Shown: positions 36,201 to 45,562 of the stretch, piece after piece
How the letters are laid out: each line of letters opens with the position of its first letter
How positions within the stretch are numbered: position 1 is the first letter of the stretch
Assembly (NCBI RefSeq): GCF_037975245.1
Contig: NC_092571.1
Span: forward strand, 11,541,917-11,605,916
Length of the DNA stretch: 64,000 nucleotides
Direction: 5' to 3'
DNA from: Apostichopus japonicus
Taxonomy: Eukaryota; Echinodermata; Holothuroidea; Aspidochirotida; Stichopodidae
Position numbers and translations under genes: made by a program
The notes under the pieces: generated by a model
Database searches by the model: none
Seen by the model: only the letters and a program-made list of their open reading frames with translations
What the model was told of the DNA's origin: nothing

Positions 36201-39200
36201 GTTCAAAAGTAGCAACTTCAAGTGGGGGGGGGGCAGGGGAGGTGGCACTCAAGCACGGTCAGAAAAAAAGTATTTTTCCCGGGAACATAAATCCGACGAA
36301 GTCGGATTTCCCACCGTGGAACGCAGTGTAGGGGGTGTCTGAAGCTTTTTGAAAATTGAAGACCCAATTGACGCTATTTGGTGGCCCATTTTGCAGTGAT
36401 TGCCAGTGTACTACACATGTGTTAAACCATGTTACGGTAGCACATGAGTCGTTTTTATCCTGTATAAAATTTCAGCAAGTTCCCTACCTTTTTAAATTTC
36501 ACATTCACTTGATATATTTTCTAAGTAATTGCACTTTTCCGAATAGGATTTCATATCTCTGGGACCTCAACAAGTTCATTGTTGTATGCTGTACAGTAGT
36601 ACTACATTAAAGCCGTCGCGGTTAGTCCGATCAGCCACACCACGCCATGTTAAAATTCGCTGTGTATCATGCAAGACCAGGCTGCTTCAACATCGCCGCA
36701 AATGACCAATCAGAGAACGATATTTCGTCAACACCCACGAAGGCACGGGGGCGTTGCCAAAATATCGTTCTGTGATTGGTCAATTTGCAGTATCCCAGCC
36801 CGGGAATTAGCTAAGACAGCGAGCGCCTTTTTGTTCCTTGGGCTATTTCTAGATCGATAATAAAACAATTGAATAGCACTGAAAAACCACAGCGCGTGTT
36901 ACAGATGCGGCGAGATGCCTGTCATAGTTGTTTATTCTTTATTTTTTTCTACTTATTTTTTTACAAAGACCCCGTGAAAAAGGATTGGCATTAAACTCTA
37001 TTATTTATACCGTCGCTATCTGCGGGTCTTTATAGGCCTACGTGCACTTTTTTAACATAAAACTTTTGAAACTAGTGGTCACTAACAATCGCTAGCGTTG
37101 TGCGGTAGTCGGATTTCACACAACCGGTAGTGTTGCAACATGAATCCCGGTATCGTAACTACAACCGGTATTTTCCTCAACTTTCATCTATGGTTCAAAG
37201 CACTTAGTTACGAGACTGTCAATGTCATACATTCAATATGCATAGCCTAGGCTACAGTATGTTCATACTCTTACACGCACGGTTATAAAAAATATAAAAA
37301 ATAACACGCTATATTAGGGCCTTTGTTTTTTAACATACACTTCCAAAAGAAAAGCACAAACCTTGGAAAAAAGCAACCCACACCATCCTTCATTTATACT
37401 CGACGTACGATATTAGATTATCATGTTCGCACATGGATTAAACTACAGTAGTAAGCCGTACACAAAAAGAAATTGGGGGTTCCCCACTACTCCATGATAT
37501 TGGAATAAGGCAACCCCTTCAAGTTCAAAATGAAAAGTTTTTAACTATCAACAAGTCACCATGTGTTTGGAACGGTTCTAGGACAAAATCCCCCCAGACA
37601 AAATCCCCCCAGACAAAAGCCCCCCGGACAAAATCCCCCCGAACAAAATCCCCCCGGACAAAATCCCCCCAGCCAAAATCCCCCCCGCCAAAATCCCCCC
37701 GCCAAAATCCCCCCGAACCAAAATCCCCCAGGACAAGATCCCCCCAGACAATATCCCCCTGACCCATACAAAGCCTGCCTGCAACAACCAGGGATGGCCC
37801 AGGTGTGACAGTCAAGGCATGGTTAGGGTACCGGTCAGGGGACTGGTCAGGGTACCAGTCAGGGTACCAGTCAGGGTACTGGGGAGCGTAACTGTGAGGG
37901 CTCCTGTTAGGGTACCTGTGAGGGTACCGGTCAAGGTACTGGTCAGGGTACCGGTGATCATGCATGTGATTTTGGCTTGAAGGATTTTGTCCAGGGGGAT
38001 TTTGGCTCGGGGGGATTTTGTCCGGGGGGATTTTGTCCGGGTGGGTTTTGTCCGGGGGGATTTTGTCCGGGGGGATTTTGTCCTGTCACCGTTTGGAACT
38101 TCAGACAATAAGAATGTAACATAGGGGCTACGTAAATACGGGATTATAAACTACATACATAAGAATAGTACAGATTTATTTATATCGTTAATCGGCTGTT
38201 GTTTACTCCAGAAAATATACTTTCAATATGTACAATATCTATCTTTCGTACAAAAAATCTTAAAAATTAAAAAAGTGGCGAAAGATAACTATAAATGACA
38301 TCGTGGAACCCCCCGCATTAATAAACGAATCCATTTCATTACAGCATCAACTCTCAAGTACCGCACAGCAGTGTGTACCAGTACCGTACCCTAGGCTATA
38401 ATAATATACAGTCCCGTGCGAAGATGGATTTAAACTGGATATACTCCCTGCAGTTTTGGCTCAAAATTTATCAAATCGTTATAATTATTATAACAAAATG
38501 AGGTGAAATGAAGGGTAAGATTTTGTACATGGGAACCTTCACAATCATTGTTTGAAGGAAAAATAAATAACAAAAATTTCAGAATAACTTTGAAGTCCCG
38601 TAACATGCTGAGCCCAAGTACCGTTCGATATTTGGTGTAGCCTAGGTCCAAATGACTTCGTGAAAAGTTGATTCGTTAATATATAGGTCTAGGCCAGTAC
38701 GTAAATTGATCAGATATTATTCAAACTAAGAACACAGAAACCAGAAATAAACGTGTTTTCTTTTCTTTATTTCAAATAGTAACACTTTTCATTTTTCCCT
38801 TTCCATCTTTCTTTCTTTCTTCCTCCCTCTTCATGTTTTTGCTGTCTGTTTTTTAATTTTTTTGATCTCTGCTCCAAAATTTCCCGCGAGTGACTAAAAT
38901 TTCCCGGGAACGAGGTTCCCGGGATACCTCCTATTTCCTGGCCTGTACTCAAGAGGGACTTTAAGCAGAAATTCACTTTGATTATAGCACTGCTCTAGCT
39001 TAGTCCAGATTGTATATCTTGATATCGCTTTGAATGTTCGATAAATGAAGGAATGGAATGGAAAGTCCTTAATGTTGATACAACTGATTTTATTTGGGTT
39101 TCTGGTGATAGATGTGATTGTATAAACTATTTCCATATTAATATTTGCATATTCATTAATGACATCCATGTATTGGAGTGTTAGGTACAATTACCGGGAA

Positions 39201-42200
39201 TTAAATAAGTTATATTATCTGATAAATAATTTCGAGTTCAATTAGCTCCCTTACCATCTACACTGTATGTATAAGGATATACTACAGTATTATTCCACGG
39301 GTGCTGTACATGTTCTAGCATTGTAGGATGAGATATATCATCATATCATTATTCTTGATTAAAAGATGAGGCTTATTATATTGATAGCAAATGCATGTCA
39401 GTGTCGAGAGGTCGCTTTCATTATCTATGGATATATAAGGGATGAACGCTATGATTTCCTATTTGACATCATATTTTACTACTTCTTTATTTTTATGTTT
39501 TCCATTGCAGCTAGGAAGAACGTCAATAAACGTTAGAACTGATTTATCTGCGTTTTTGGCATTTATTTGACTGGTCCACATGCCCCTCCCCATCCTTAAA
39601 GGCCCAGCCCATTTCACTAACACAACATGTTCTTATAAGCAGAGACATCCCCCATCCCCCCTCCCCCCACCCCATTTGTGATCATGTAAATTACTCACTC
39701 CGTGGAGGCATTCTTCAAAATTTCTTTGTACGAGACGATGAAGTCGTGATACCTCTCGTACTGCTCCTCGGTGCTAAGGATGACGGTCGGATCTTCACCT
39801 ATCGGCCTACCAAACCAAACCTGCAACATTTGAAGAAAATCCAAAAGCAAAAATCCTTGCAATGACTGTGTATTAAAGGCATTGAAGACTCGCCACAAAC
39901 CGTGTGCGGCCATCTGCAAAAGTTAACTTTCCGTTGCTTGCAAGTGATGTTTTGTTCGTGTCGACAAAATGCAGACAGTACAGTAATGAAACGTGATACC
40001 TTGTTATCTTTAGCTGGACCTGAGATGTGCTGTGGGTATTGACTGCAGCTGTATGTACTGACTATACACTAGTGTCTAATTACCGATGGTAGCAAGCTGT
40101 GTGTGTATATTTTCTGCGATCGGTGGTGGTGTCTAACACTTCTGTTACACCTCAAACTAGGTCAGATTACCGGCATTAGACGTTTCTTTTTGCACGAGTC
40201 TTCACACTCTTTAATGAACAGACCCATTAGAAAACAACTTAATTTAAAAATGGCAATTCTAAACAAATATCTTTTCCATGAATTTCCAATCAAAAATCAA
40301 ACCGCAACATTGTACATACAAAATCCTACAAACGATATCTTTTGAGTACCTGCTATTTCTACAGTACTATGTAACAATTCATGGAGAGTACAGAGCTTTG
40401 GACATGTATGGGAAATGAAGTCAAAATGTATTCTTCTTTCTGTGGCCACCTCAGAAATAACAGATTGTTGAGCAGCATGCAATAACAGTTAAGTGAGTAT
40501 ATATCTACCCCTAGCTGATTTGCTACAAACTCAAATAATGGTCACTGAATGGTTTACTGGCAATCTCAGAGCAAATTTCCTTCATTGCAATATTCACTAC
40601 CTGTCCATAATATTCCCCCCCCCCCTTTTAATAATGGATACTTCCATTCAGTTTTCTCACAATAGAGCATTTTTATGATATAATATAGCCTTGTATCAAT
40701 TAAGGTGTAAAATAGCACTGATCTTTTTAACTTTCAGATAAATCTTGGGGCAAATTTGTCTATGTTTAACCATGGAGGTAAAAACAGTTTTTACCTCCAT
40801 GGTTTAACTAGTCGTGCAGGCCGATCCATACAAAAGATTAAAATCTGCATGCATACCAGTATACTGGCCCCTCAAGGTGACTTAACAAGGACAAATTTGA
40901 AGGCACACACAAGCAATTAACACAAATTATTTTGTAGCTTGTTTATTATATATAGAGGTTTGCAGACCTTTACCTCCTGGTCCCGTTCAAGCCATAGGGG
41001 AGTGATAGAGGGTGCAAGAGTGGGGTTGGCTAGTGGGATTTATAAATTATAACTACCACCCCAGCCCTAGCCTAGCCCCTCCCTCGATTCACCTCAATTT
41101 CCAGGTACGTATTGTACAATAAAGCAATGACAATTATACAGACGTCATTAGCATATAGTATCGCTACCTGCAAGAAGAATCTTGCTCCATTTCAGAGATA
41201 GAATTGTTTAAAAGCTGTGCCTGGGAGTCATTTTATGTTGTGATATATTGTAACGCAAGGCTCTAAAACCTTTTACTTTGTTCACATGCATGGGATATAA
41301 CCAGCTCGTCATGCTGGCAAACAAAATTGTGTAGGCATAAAAATGTGTTGCCATTAGTTACGCTGGGGTGAGTGATTCTGGGGTGTTACTAAAACGAATG
41401 ACAATTGCGTTACACATAACGAATGACAATATGTTGTAAACACTAAAAAATTGCGTTGACTAAAACGAATGACAGTAATGACAGCACAGACATTTGCTTC
41501 AACCGGATATCACAGTTCAGACTTCGTGGGTATATTAAAGCCACGCAAACCGACTGGACGCAAAGTGCGTGGCTTACGTGAATTAGTAAAGTACGGACAA
41601 GAAGATACAAACGCACCTTATAGTAAGCGAAATTGTACGTCTGATTTTAAAAGACCTTATAGTAAGCGAAATTGTACGTCTGATTTTAAAAGTAAATTTA
41701 ACGTCATTTTTCCGATATTAATTGTTAGAAACTAACAATACTATCATCTTGAAACGGCTTCAGTTATCTTTTTATATAAATATGCAGAGGTAAATGTCGA
41801 AAGCACAACACGCATTCTCACAAAAAACTTTCCCTGTGGTTTCTATCCGTAAATTACACCAAAACCCTGCAACCACGTAACATGCGATTTTCCTCAAATC
41901 ATTTTTGCGCAGAAAACCAATAACCGCATTTACTCCACCCACTCATTCTATCTCCACTCACCACTGTCCTTCGTTGTCCTTCGTTGTCATTCGTTGTCAT
42001 TCGTTGTCATTCGCTGTCATTCGCTGTCATTAGCGAATGATATTTAACCCTGTACAAAGTCAATTGTCATTCGGTCATTCGCTGTCATTCGTTTTAGTTT
42101 GTCCCTGATTCTGCACTGACGAAAACAGCGCTTACTTACAAAGTTACGCTGGCACGATGCAGGGTTGCCTTGGCATAAATTTATGCTTCCATAATTAGTA

Positions 42201-45200
42201 TCACTAAGAAAATTATATCGTGATGTAAGGAAAGAAACAAAATCCAAAATATATCCGTATGCACTTCATGTACGAGCTTACCATATGCCATTCGTGAATT
42301 CCACAGAAGTTGCTTTGCCAATAATTTGCATTAATAATTATAGGGTATACAAAAGTGTAGAAATATCGCCACACGAACAGCAACTTATTTATACCCCTCA
42401 ACGTGATACAAAAAGAATCATCCCATACGTAAATGTAATACATTTTAAGGTGGTACACATTTTTTCCCCTTTCAACAAAAAGAATGAGTGCACTTCATTT
42501 TGGCTGTCCTTTACTTTTTTTATAGTAATAAAGTGTACTACGCCTACTCAGTATGAGTACATTCTGCACTGACGAAGTGCATGCACTTACAATAAGTGCA
42601 TGCACTTACAATAAGTGCATGCACTTACAATAACAATAATAATATGAGAGAGAGCCACATAATCTTTACACCATTCGGCATTCCATGGTATAACCCTTCA
42701 GTAGAGCGCTACTAGACTTCATGTGTAATACAAGCACTTATTGTACATGTATGTACAATGGCAATACAATGATGAATAATGTACATTAATTGCTACCCAA
42801 GGTAACACAATGTAACATTATGAGGCAATTAGGCCTCTGCATGGTATATATTCTGAATAAATCAACAGCCGTGCTCATTGTTATTCATTCTGATGGAATA
42901 TGCATACTCAGTACAAGGAATTCATATTCCTTAAAGCTGTAATGTGACACAACTTGATACTCAGATCCAACCCCCCAAAAACAGGTGAGCTTTGATTATA
43001 TATAGTGTGTAAAAGAAAGTTGGCCTGATGTTTCGATCCTAGCAGGATCTTCCTCAGAGGCTATATGACAAGTAACAGTAACAGAAGGGACAAAAACACG
43101 CACAGAATACAGACAGGTTAATGAGCACGGTGAACACAATGACATACATGTAAGGGGATTAGTAGACAAGGGATGGAGATCGATCGAGAAGAAAGCAACA
43201 GGGGAAGAGAAGAGGTAGGATATAGTGGAGGGACAAAGGGAGAATTCATATTCCTTAAAGCTGTAATGTGACATGACTTGATACTTGATAATTGATTATA
43301 AATACGATTTTACATACACGTGGTACGTAATTGCAAGTACTTTGTATGTAACTCAGAGCTAGTACTTTTCGTTGGGATAAAACTACTGGACAACAAACAA
43401 TGATCAGCTGCATTAAAGGGCTCTCAACTTTATAGATGCAGTTGCTTTTACTTTACCTCACTTCGAATAAATTTAGAGGTCTTCTTCTCAATGTCCATAT
43501 CTGGGTCCACATACCAGTAAAACGTCTCCGAGGACATCGCTTTGTGAAGTGTCCCGTTGATGTCTGCAAGCTCCGAGCCCAGCCCGTTAAAGAGAATCTT
43601 TGAAAAAAAAGGTGGAACGGAAGAGGTTTTAGTGTTAAAGCTTGAGAGGATTCAAAAGTCACGTACGAAATCAAATATCCTATTTCAATTTTACATTACT
43701 GCTGAAATTACTGCCATATACAGTGGCCGATTAACCTAGTAGCAAAAGTAGCATATATGCTACGAGCCCCAGATTTTCAAGGGCCCCTCGCTAAATGCTT
43801 GCGAGCTATCAATTCAGATTCAGTGACTCTACACTTGCTCTATAGTACTATACTGCCTTTAACTTTTATGAACGACTGGGTGTTTAGGTTAGTGATCTTA
43901 GCCGGTTATCACCATGGAGCGGGGTAAATTATATTAATACAGTCATAAATGGGAGTGTGGTGTCTATGTGATACATATACGAGTGCAGTATACTGAACTG
44001 TTTAGAAATGATCTTGCTTCTCATGTTGGCACCAAAGAAGACCTTGCACATGGAGTTAATTACTGTTTTACCATTTGATACCTGCAGACAATTCTTTAGA
44101 ATCTTGTTTTCCAAGTAAAATGCCTTGAGCATGTATTTGTCAGCCCAGAATGCTCATTTTCAAACTTGAAAGGATTATTAAAACTGAACAAAGGAGCACG
44201 GCAAAAGGTATTGAACAATCTCACTCTAATGAGCAATGAACATCAACTACTTTTGCATGAAATAAACATTTTCTATATTATCAACAAATCTGCAAATGTG
44301 CTCATGCAATTATAACATATGCTACAGGCCCTGCACTAACTAATTAATCCAGCCCTGGACAATAGTCTTGGCCCCAGTCATTTGATCTAATTGCTAAGAA
44401 TTCCTTAAAACTTTCCATAATTACTTTTCTGGGGATTCCAGATTCCAGATTTTTCGAAGACCATGAGGAGTACGTGTTTCCATTTCGAAACTTCCAAGTA
44501 TAACATCTATCAAAGTTCTGTTAATAAAATGCAACTTACAAGAAATTGCATAATTATTCCACAAATTTTACCCAGCTGTCCTGTTTATACTGCATTTAGT
44601 TTTTATTTGTCATAACCATTCATAGTATGAAAACTCACCTCAGAATCTACTAGGGATGGAAAAAAATAGGTCATCAGAGAATTGATAGGGACACAATAGT
44701 GGACAGGCTTCAGAGAGGAGTCCTTTACCGAATTTCGGGTTCGTTCGCAAAATTCCCGGAAAGAAGGATGCTCCATTATCCTCATCTCTATGTCGTGAAT
44801 TTCCTTGAGTCTGTCCGCCGTAAAGATGTTTGCACCGTGCGGTTTGGCGAGGTACACCAGCTGCATATTCCAACGGGCCGATCGGAGTTGCGGCGAATCG
44901 GGTGACCTCTTTGCCCTCCAGTTACCTTGACTTTCTTTCCGAATATCATAATCCACTTTCTTTCTGAAGGAACTTGCCTGTTTCCATGACGACGTATCAC
45001 GACCCTGCAAACGAGTGAGGGTGCTCAGAGTGTTTCCGATGTCCCTTTCGACTCGAGTGCTGACATTTTCCAACCGGTCCACGAGAGCGCGTTGGAATAG
45101 ATCGTTCCTCATCGTCGAGATGTGATTCGGAATCTGAAACGAATCCAAAGATCTGTCGAAATACGGCTGCGGCTCGACGACAAAAACGGCGATCACCCCG

Positions 45201-45562
45201 ACGGCCACGGAAGTGGCGATGGTGATAAATATCAGAGCGATGCCTACGGCTGGATACGATACAATTCTCCCTAAAATCACCCAAAATTTAGACAGATTCT
45301 TCATATTGCTATCAGCAATCTGGATCAAGTTGGTCAAATCATCGGCATCATAATCGAAGTGCTCCATGTCTTCGCTAATGCTTTCTGCACTGCTTGTAGA
45401 ACTGTTACCAAAAGTAGTGGTCTCTAGGGGTAAATGTTGCCCATGGCAACCATTCTCCTTTCTGCCACTCTTTGACAATGTGTACGGCAGGTTAGCTGAA
45501 TCATGGCTATTAGGCTCGTGATGCTCGTCGCATGGTATATCCATATTTGTACTGTCACACAT
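20115..45562 (-). CDS. DISP3: Dispatched RND transporter family member 3 with an inserted follistatin/Kazal module (complete, 16 coding exons)
   Basis: Coding exons in transcript order: 44639-45562, 43457-43597, 39699-39820, 34717-34988, 33977-34137, 32593-32720, 31534-31745, 30080-30268, 28214-28579, 27177-27392, 25726-25970, 24361-24493, 23394-23542, 22350-22629, 21136-21299, 20115-20477. They sum to 4065 nt (1354 aa, near the 1392 aa I recall for human DISP3) and stay in frame at every GT/AG junction. An in-frame TGA at 45593-45595, eleven codons before the ATG, supports this start. DISP3/PTCHD2 is a polytopic membrane protein of the Patched/Dispatched group with a sterol-sensing domain, linked in vertebrates to cholesterol handling and neural development. 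Identity rests on words along the whole length: IFTADRLKEIHDIE, MTYFFPS, VDVLYGGNEIFD, GIGVDDVFVF, SCKSCSG, LVKPGGAECFP, FMEIVGV, LSILVGSSVDYC and FGKIVAINT. DISP1/DISP2 match these less well. Confidence 0.94.
21316..21800. repeat. AT-rich tandem repeat, 4-5 units of about 105-125 bp
   Basis: Each unit begins AAACCAGATCAAATGTTGTA and continues ATGCTGTAATAATGAAATGT plus a run of ATATAAAACATA. Located in the DISP3 intron between exons 14 and 15. Confidence 0.9.
22350..25970 (-). CDS. DISP3: DISP3 coding exons 11-14: rest of extracellular loop 2, TM8-TM9
   Basis: Exon 11 (25726-25970) has a Pro/Ser-rich linker, then DPCEKHSC and VYVVFGLSRLDRG. Exon 12 is 24361-24493 (LCKICHHLANRVDLVKPGG). Exon 13 is 23394-23542 (VPECQNLPKPN...WFTMAFES). 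Exon 14 (22350-22629) has FEGKSSFDAY, TCDYWQQVFMEIVGV, and two membrane segments (GLVFSLMVCAVSVVVFTG, IAMIAMVTIL). These match DISP3 closely, so the porter half after the follistatin module is intact. Confidence 0.92.
23098..23352. repeat. Tandem repeat, about 5 units of 48-50 bp
   Basis: Units share GTGCCAATTCTTTAATAAA, then ACCCCCAACAACATATCAAG and A-C-[AG]-A-A. Alternate units carry GATACAAATT or GACGAAAATT. Located in the DISP3 intron between exons 13 and 14, ending about 40 bp before exon 13. Confidence 0.9.
25330..25512. repeat. Inverted-repeat element, copy 2 of the CCTGACGTTT family (56-bp arms)
   Basis: Left arm 25380-25435 and right arm 25457-25512 are inverse copies. They are almost perfect, with two mismatches in the GATCC/CATGC part, and are separated by an A-rich 21-bp spacer. 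Preceded by AAAACTGTTAGCAAACTGCT as at 11737. It lies in the DISP3 intron between exons 11 and 12. Confidence 0.9.
27177..27392 (-). CDS. DISP3: DISP3 coding exon 10: complete follistatin/Kazal (FS) module
   Basis: This 216-nt exon encodes 72 residues with ten cysteines spaced as in a follistatin-type module. An EGF-like half (C-x4-C-x5-C...C-x-C: CATTYCRYNAVC, CSC) is followed by a Kazal half (C...DPVCDNLGVTHVNEC...ESC...VVYRRAC). Both flanking introns are phase 1, so the exon can be added or skipped without changing frame. The usual GSDG.TY turn reads DNLGVTH, and all cysteines are kept. FS/Kazal modules bind growth factors or proteases in proteins such as follistatin, agrin and SPARC. I know of no such module in vertebrate Dispatched or Patched proteins. 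The 3' border could be A|GTCAGT (chosen because it restores frame with exon 11) or, two or more bases on, CA|GTATAT, which would not. Confidence 0.85.
27537..27790. repeat. Dispersed repeat, second copy of the 6800-7050 family
   Basis: Shares the degenerate minus-strand string HC....LLDVFSNHS with 6800-7050. It has a good donor-like AAAAG|GTATGT but its phase (2) does not fit the neighbouring DISP3 exons, so it is annotated as repeat. Confidence 0.45.
27850..27985. repeat. Dispersed repeat, copy also at 40085-40220
   Basis: The minus strand reads GGTGGTGTCTAACACTTCTG, then GTCAGATTACCGGCATCAGA and GAGTCTTCACACCC. The same blocks occur in order on the plus strand at 40125-40212. Confidence 0.75.
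28214..28579 (-). CDS. DISP3: DISP3 coding exon 9: TM7 and Thr/Pro-rich start of extracellular loop 2
   Basis: Begins with the rest of TM7 (CYVIIVVITAGLVS), followed by the family block LFQEDTNLQRLLDLAYNFSA and a CKSC motif. The last 65 residues are Pro/Thr/Lys-rich (PPLPAPKHKPMTPKHQATT) and look like an extended stalk rather than a folded domain. It ends in phase 1 (GAA A|GTAAGA). Confidence 0.9.
29630..30040. repeat. Hairpin minisatellite, 7 units of about 58-64 bp
   Basis: Each unit is GTGTGAGTAATATGA, then TAATCCCACA, 10-12 bp (CGGACCGATAA), TGTGGATTA and a CCCTCC spacer. TAATCCCACA and TGTGGATTA are inverse to each other, so each unit can form a stem. Located in DISP3 intron 8, ending 40 bp before exon 8. 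Confidence 0.92.
30080..31745 (-). CDS. DISP3: DISP3 coding exons 7-8: central cytoplasmic linker
   Basis: Exons 31534-31745 and 30080-30268 encode a hydrophilic Ser/Pro/Asp-rich stretch (AVSSPSSPPTGGPLDDDVI, then VDDVKKIPDEKQETAS). It leads into the basic run before TM7 (FVAEPVVKGRWVII). This corresponds to the poorly conserved loop between the two RND halves. Confidence 0.88.
31845..32230. mobile_element. TA-flanked MITE filled with GCTTGC/GCAAGC palindromes
   Basis: The left end is TA|CAGAAAAACAAGCT and the right end, reversed, is TA|CAGAAAAGATTAGCT. This gives imperfect inverted repeats with a TA duplication, as in Tc1/mariner elements (386 bp). The interior holds about twenty GCTTGC or GCAAGC hexamers, many paired as ATGCTTGCGCAAGCG. 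Located in DISP3 intron 6. Confidence 0.6.
32593..34988 (-). CDS. DISP3: DISP3 coding exons 4-6: sterol-sensing domain, TM2-TM6
   Basis: Exons 34717-34988, 33977-34137 and 32593-32720 encode residues about 396-582. Visible membrane segments include LLLAIPTLAAIATLLFVLTS, LNLASAFVVIGIG, and FGLFMTFIISFCWILVLLI. The TM4 motif GIGVDDVFVF (about 485-494) carries the paired Asp that RND transporters use for cation coupling. It is split by an intron after the first base of the last Gly codon. The block ends at MPAALALWHKYL. Confidence 0.93.
33475..33760. repeat. Interspersed repeat, copy also at 35370-35575
   Basis: Both loci read GGCAAGTCGTTACAGCC, a C run, AAATCAAATTGTGC.CCTACG, GATATTTCCACCT, GACATGTAGTCA and GAGAAAACGGTCGAAATG in the same order. 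The first part matches the end of the hAT-type MITE at 48061-48456, so these are probably truncated relatives. Confidence 0.8.
36698..36788. repeat. Inverted repeat carrying two CCAAT boxes
   Basis: Left arm 36698-36725 (GCAAATGACCAATCAGAGAA...) and right arm 36760-36788 (...TCTGTGATTGGTCAATTTGC) are inverse with two differences, around a 34-bp GC-rich loop. Each arm has a CCAAT (ACCAATCAG / GATTGGTC). It sits in DISP3 intron 3 (between exons 3 and 4). Confidence 0.8.
37574..38090. mobile_element. Fold-back DNA transposon made of ACAAAATCCCCCC arrays, with 9-bp target duplication
   Basis: Flanked by GTTTGGAAC at 37565-37573 and again at 38091-38099. The left end reads GGTTCTAGGACAAAATCC and the right end, reversed, GGTGACAGGACAAAATCC. 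Each continues into an array of the 16-17 bp unit [AG]GACAAAATCCCCCC: about 11 units on the left (37583-37760) and 7 on the right (37978-38085). The middle (37815-37960) is a separate 12-bp array, GGTCAGGGTACC. All open frames here are products of the repeats. Size and duplication length suggest a MULE- or Merlin-type non-autonomous element. Confidence 0.8.
39699..43597 (-). CDS. DISP3: DISP3 coding exons 2-3: remainder of extracellular loop 1 (porter domain)
   Basis: Exon 2 is 43457-43597 (LADINGTLHKAM...FYWYVDPD) and exon 3 is 39699-39820 (VWFGRPIGEDP...YHDFIVSYKEIL). Both are soluble ectodomain and match the porter region before TM2. The intron between them (39821-43456) carries the iteron-ended transposon and other repeats. 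Confidence 0.9.
40085..40220. repeat. Dispersed repeat, second copy of the 27850-27985 family
   Basis: Plus strand: GGTGGTGTCTAACACTTCTG, GTCAGATTACCGGCATTAGA and GAGTCTTCACACTC. In DISP3 intron 2. Confidence 0.75.
40768..40804. repeat. Perfect 18-bp inverted repeat with 1-bp centre
   Basis: AACCATGGAGGTAAAAAC, A, GTTTTTACCTCCATGGTT. In DISP3 intron 2. Confidence 0.95.
41381..42105. mobile_element. Iteron-ended DNA transposon with 8-bp target duplication
   Basis: Flanked by TGATTCTG at 41373-41380 and 42106-42113. Inverted ends read GGGTGTTACTAAAACGAATG and, reversed, GGGACAAACTAAAACGAATG, both followed by ACA. Inside each end are repeated GAATGACA / TGTCATTCG iterons: three or four on the left to 41478, and about nine on the right, 41967-42090. 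A plus-strand frame of 88 codons (41469-41735) contains a basic KPRKPTGRKVRG patch and a duplicated PYSKRNCTSDFK caused by a 38-bp tandem repeat. It is not a recognisable transposase. Confidence 0.75.
42545..42632. repeat. 20-bp palindromic tandem repeat
   Basis: AAGTGCATGCACTTACAATA three times. AAGTGCATGCACTT is itself a perfect 14-bp palindrome. In DISP3 intron 2. Confidence 0.9.
42917..43290. repeat. 47-bp direct repeats flanking a 280-bp insert
   Basis: GAATTCATATTCCTTAAAGC...AATGTGACA..ACTTGATACT occurs at about 42919-42964 and 43242-43287. The enclosed sequence starts with one arm of the CCTGACGTTT repeat family (43003-43065). Confidence 0.75.
44639..45562 (-). CDS. DISP3: DISP3 coding exon 1: N-terminus, TM1, first half of extracellular loop 1
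   Basis: Residues 1-308. A hydrophilic, Ser-rich N-terminal tail (about 90 aa) precedes TM1 (about 102-132, ALIFITIATSVAVGVIAVFV). Then comes a charged extracellular stretch with a dibasic KRS site at about 219 and the conserved IFTADRLKEIHDIE block. The donor is GAG|GTGAGT at 44639, phase 0. Confidence 0.93.

Larger units (their letters stand above)
34989..39698. other. DISP3 intron 3, repeat-rich
   Basis: Between exons 3 and 4. Apart from the fold-back transposon (37574-38090), the CCAAT inverted repeat (36698-36788) and the copy of the 33475-33760 repeat (35370-35575), I see no coding sequence. The part 36290-37300 is richer in CpG than its surroundings. Confidence 0.6.

Noticed and set aside
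37525-38108. Six long open frames rich in Gly, Pro-Gln-Asn or Thr-Gly
   Set aside because: All are translations of the two tandem arrays of the fold-back element.
43721-44366. Possible 640-bp hAT element (CAGTGGCCGATTAA...TTAATCCAGCCCTG)
   Set aside because: Ends match only partly and the flanking 8-bp sequences do not duplicate.
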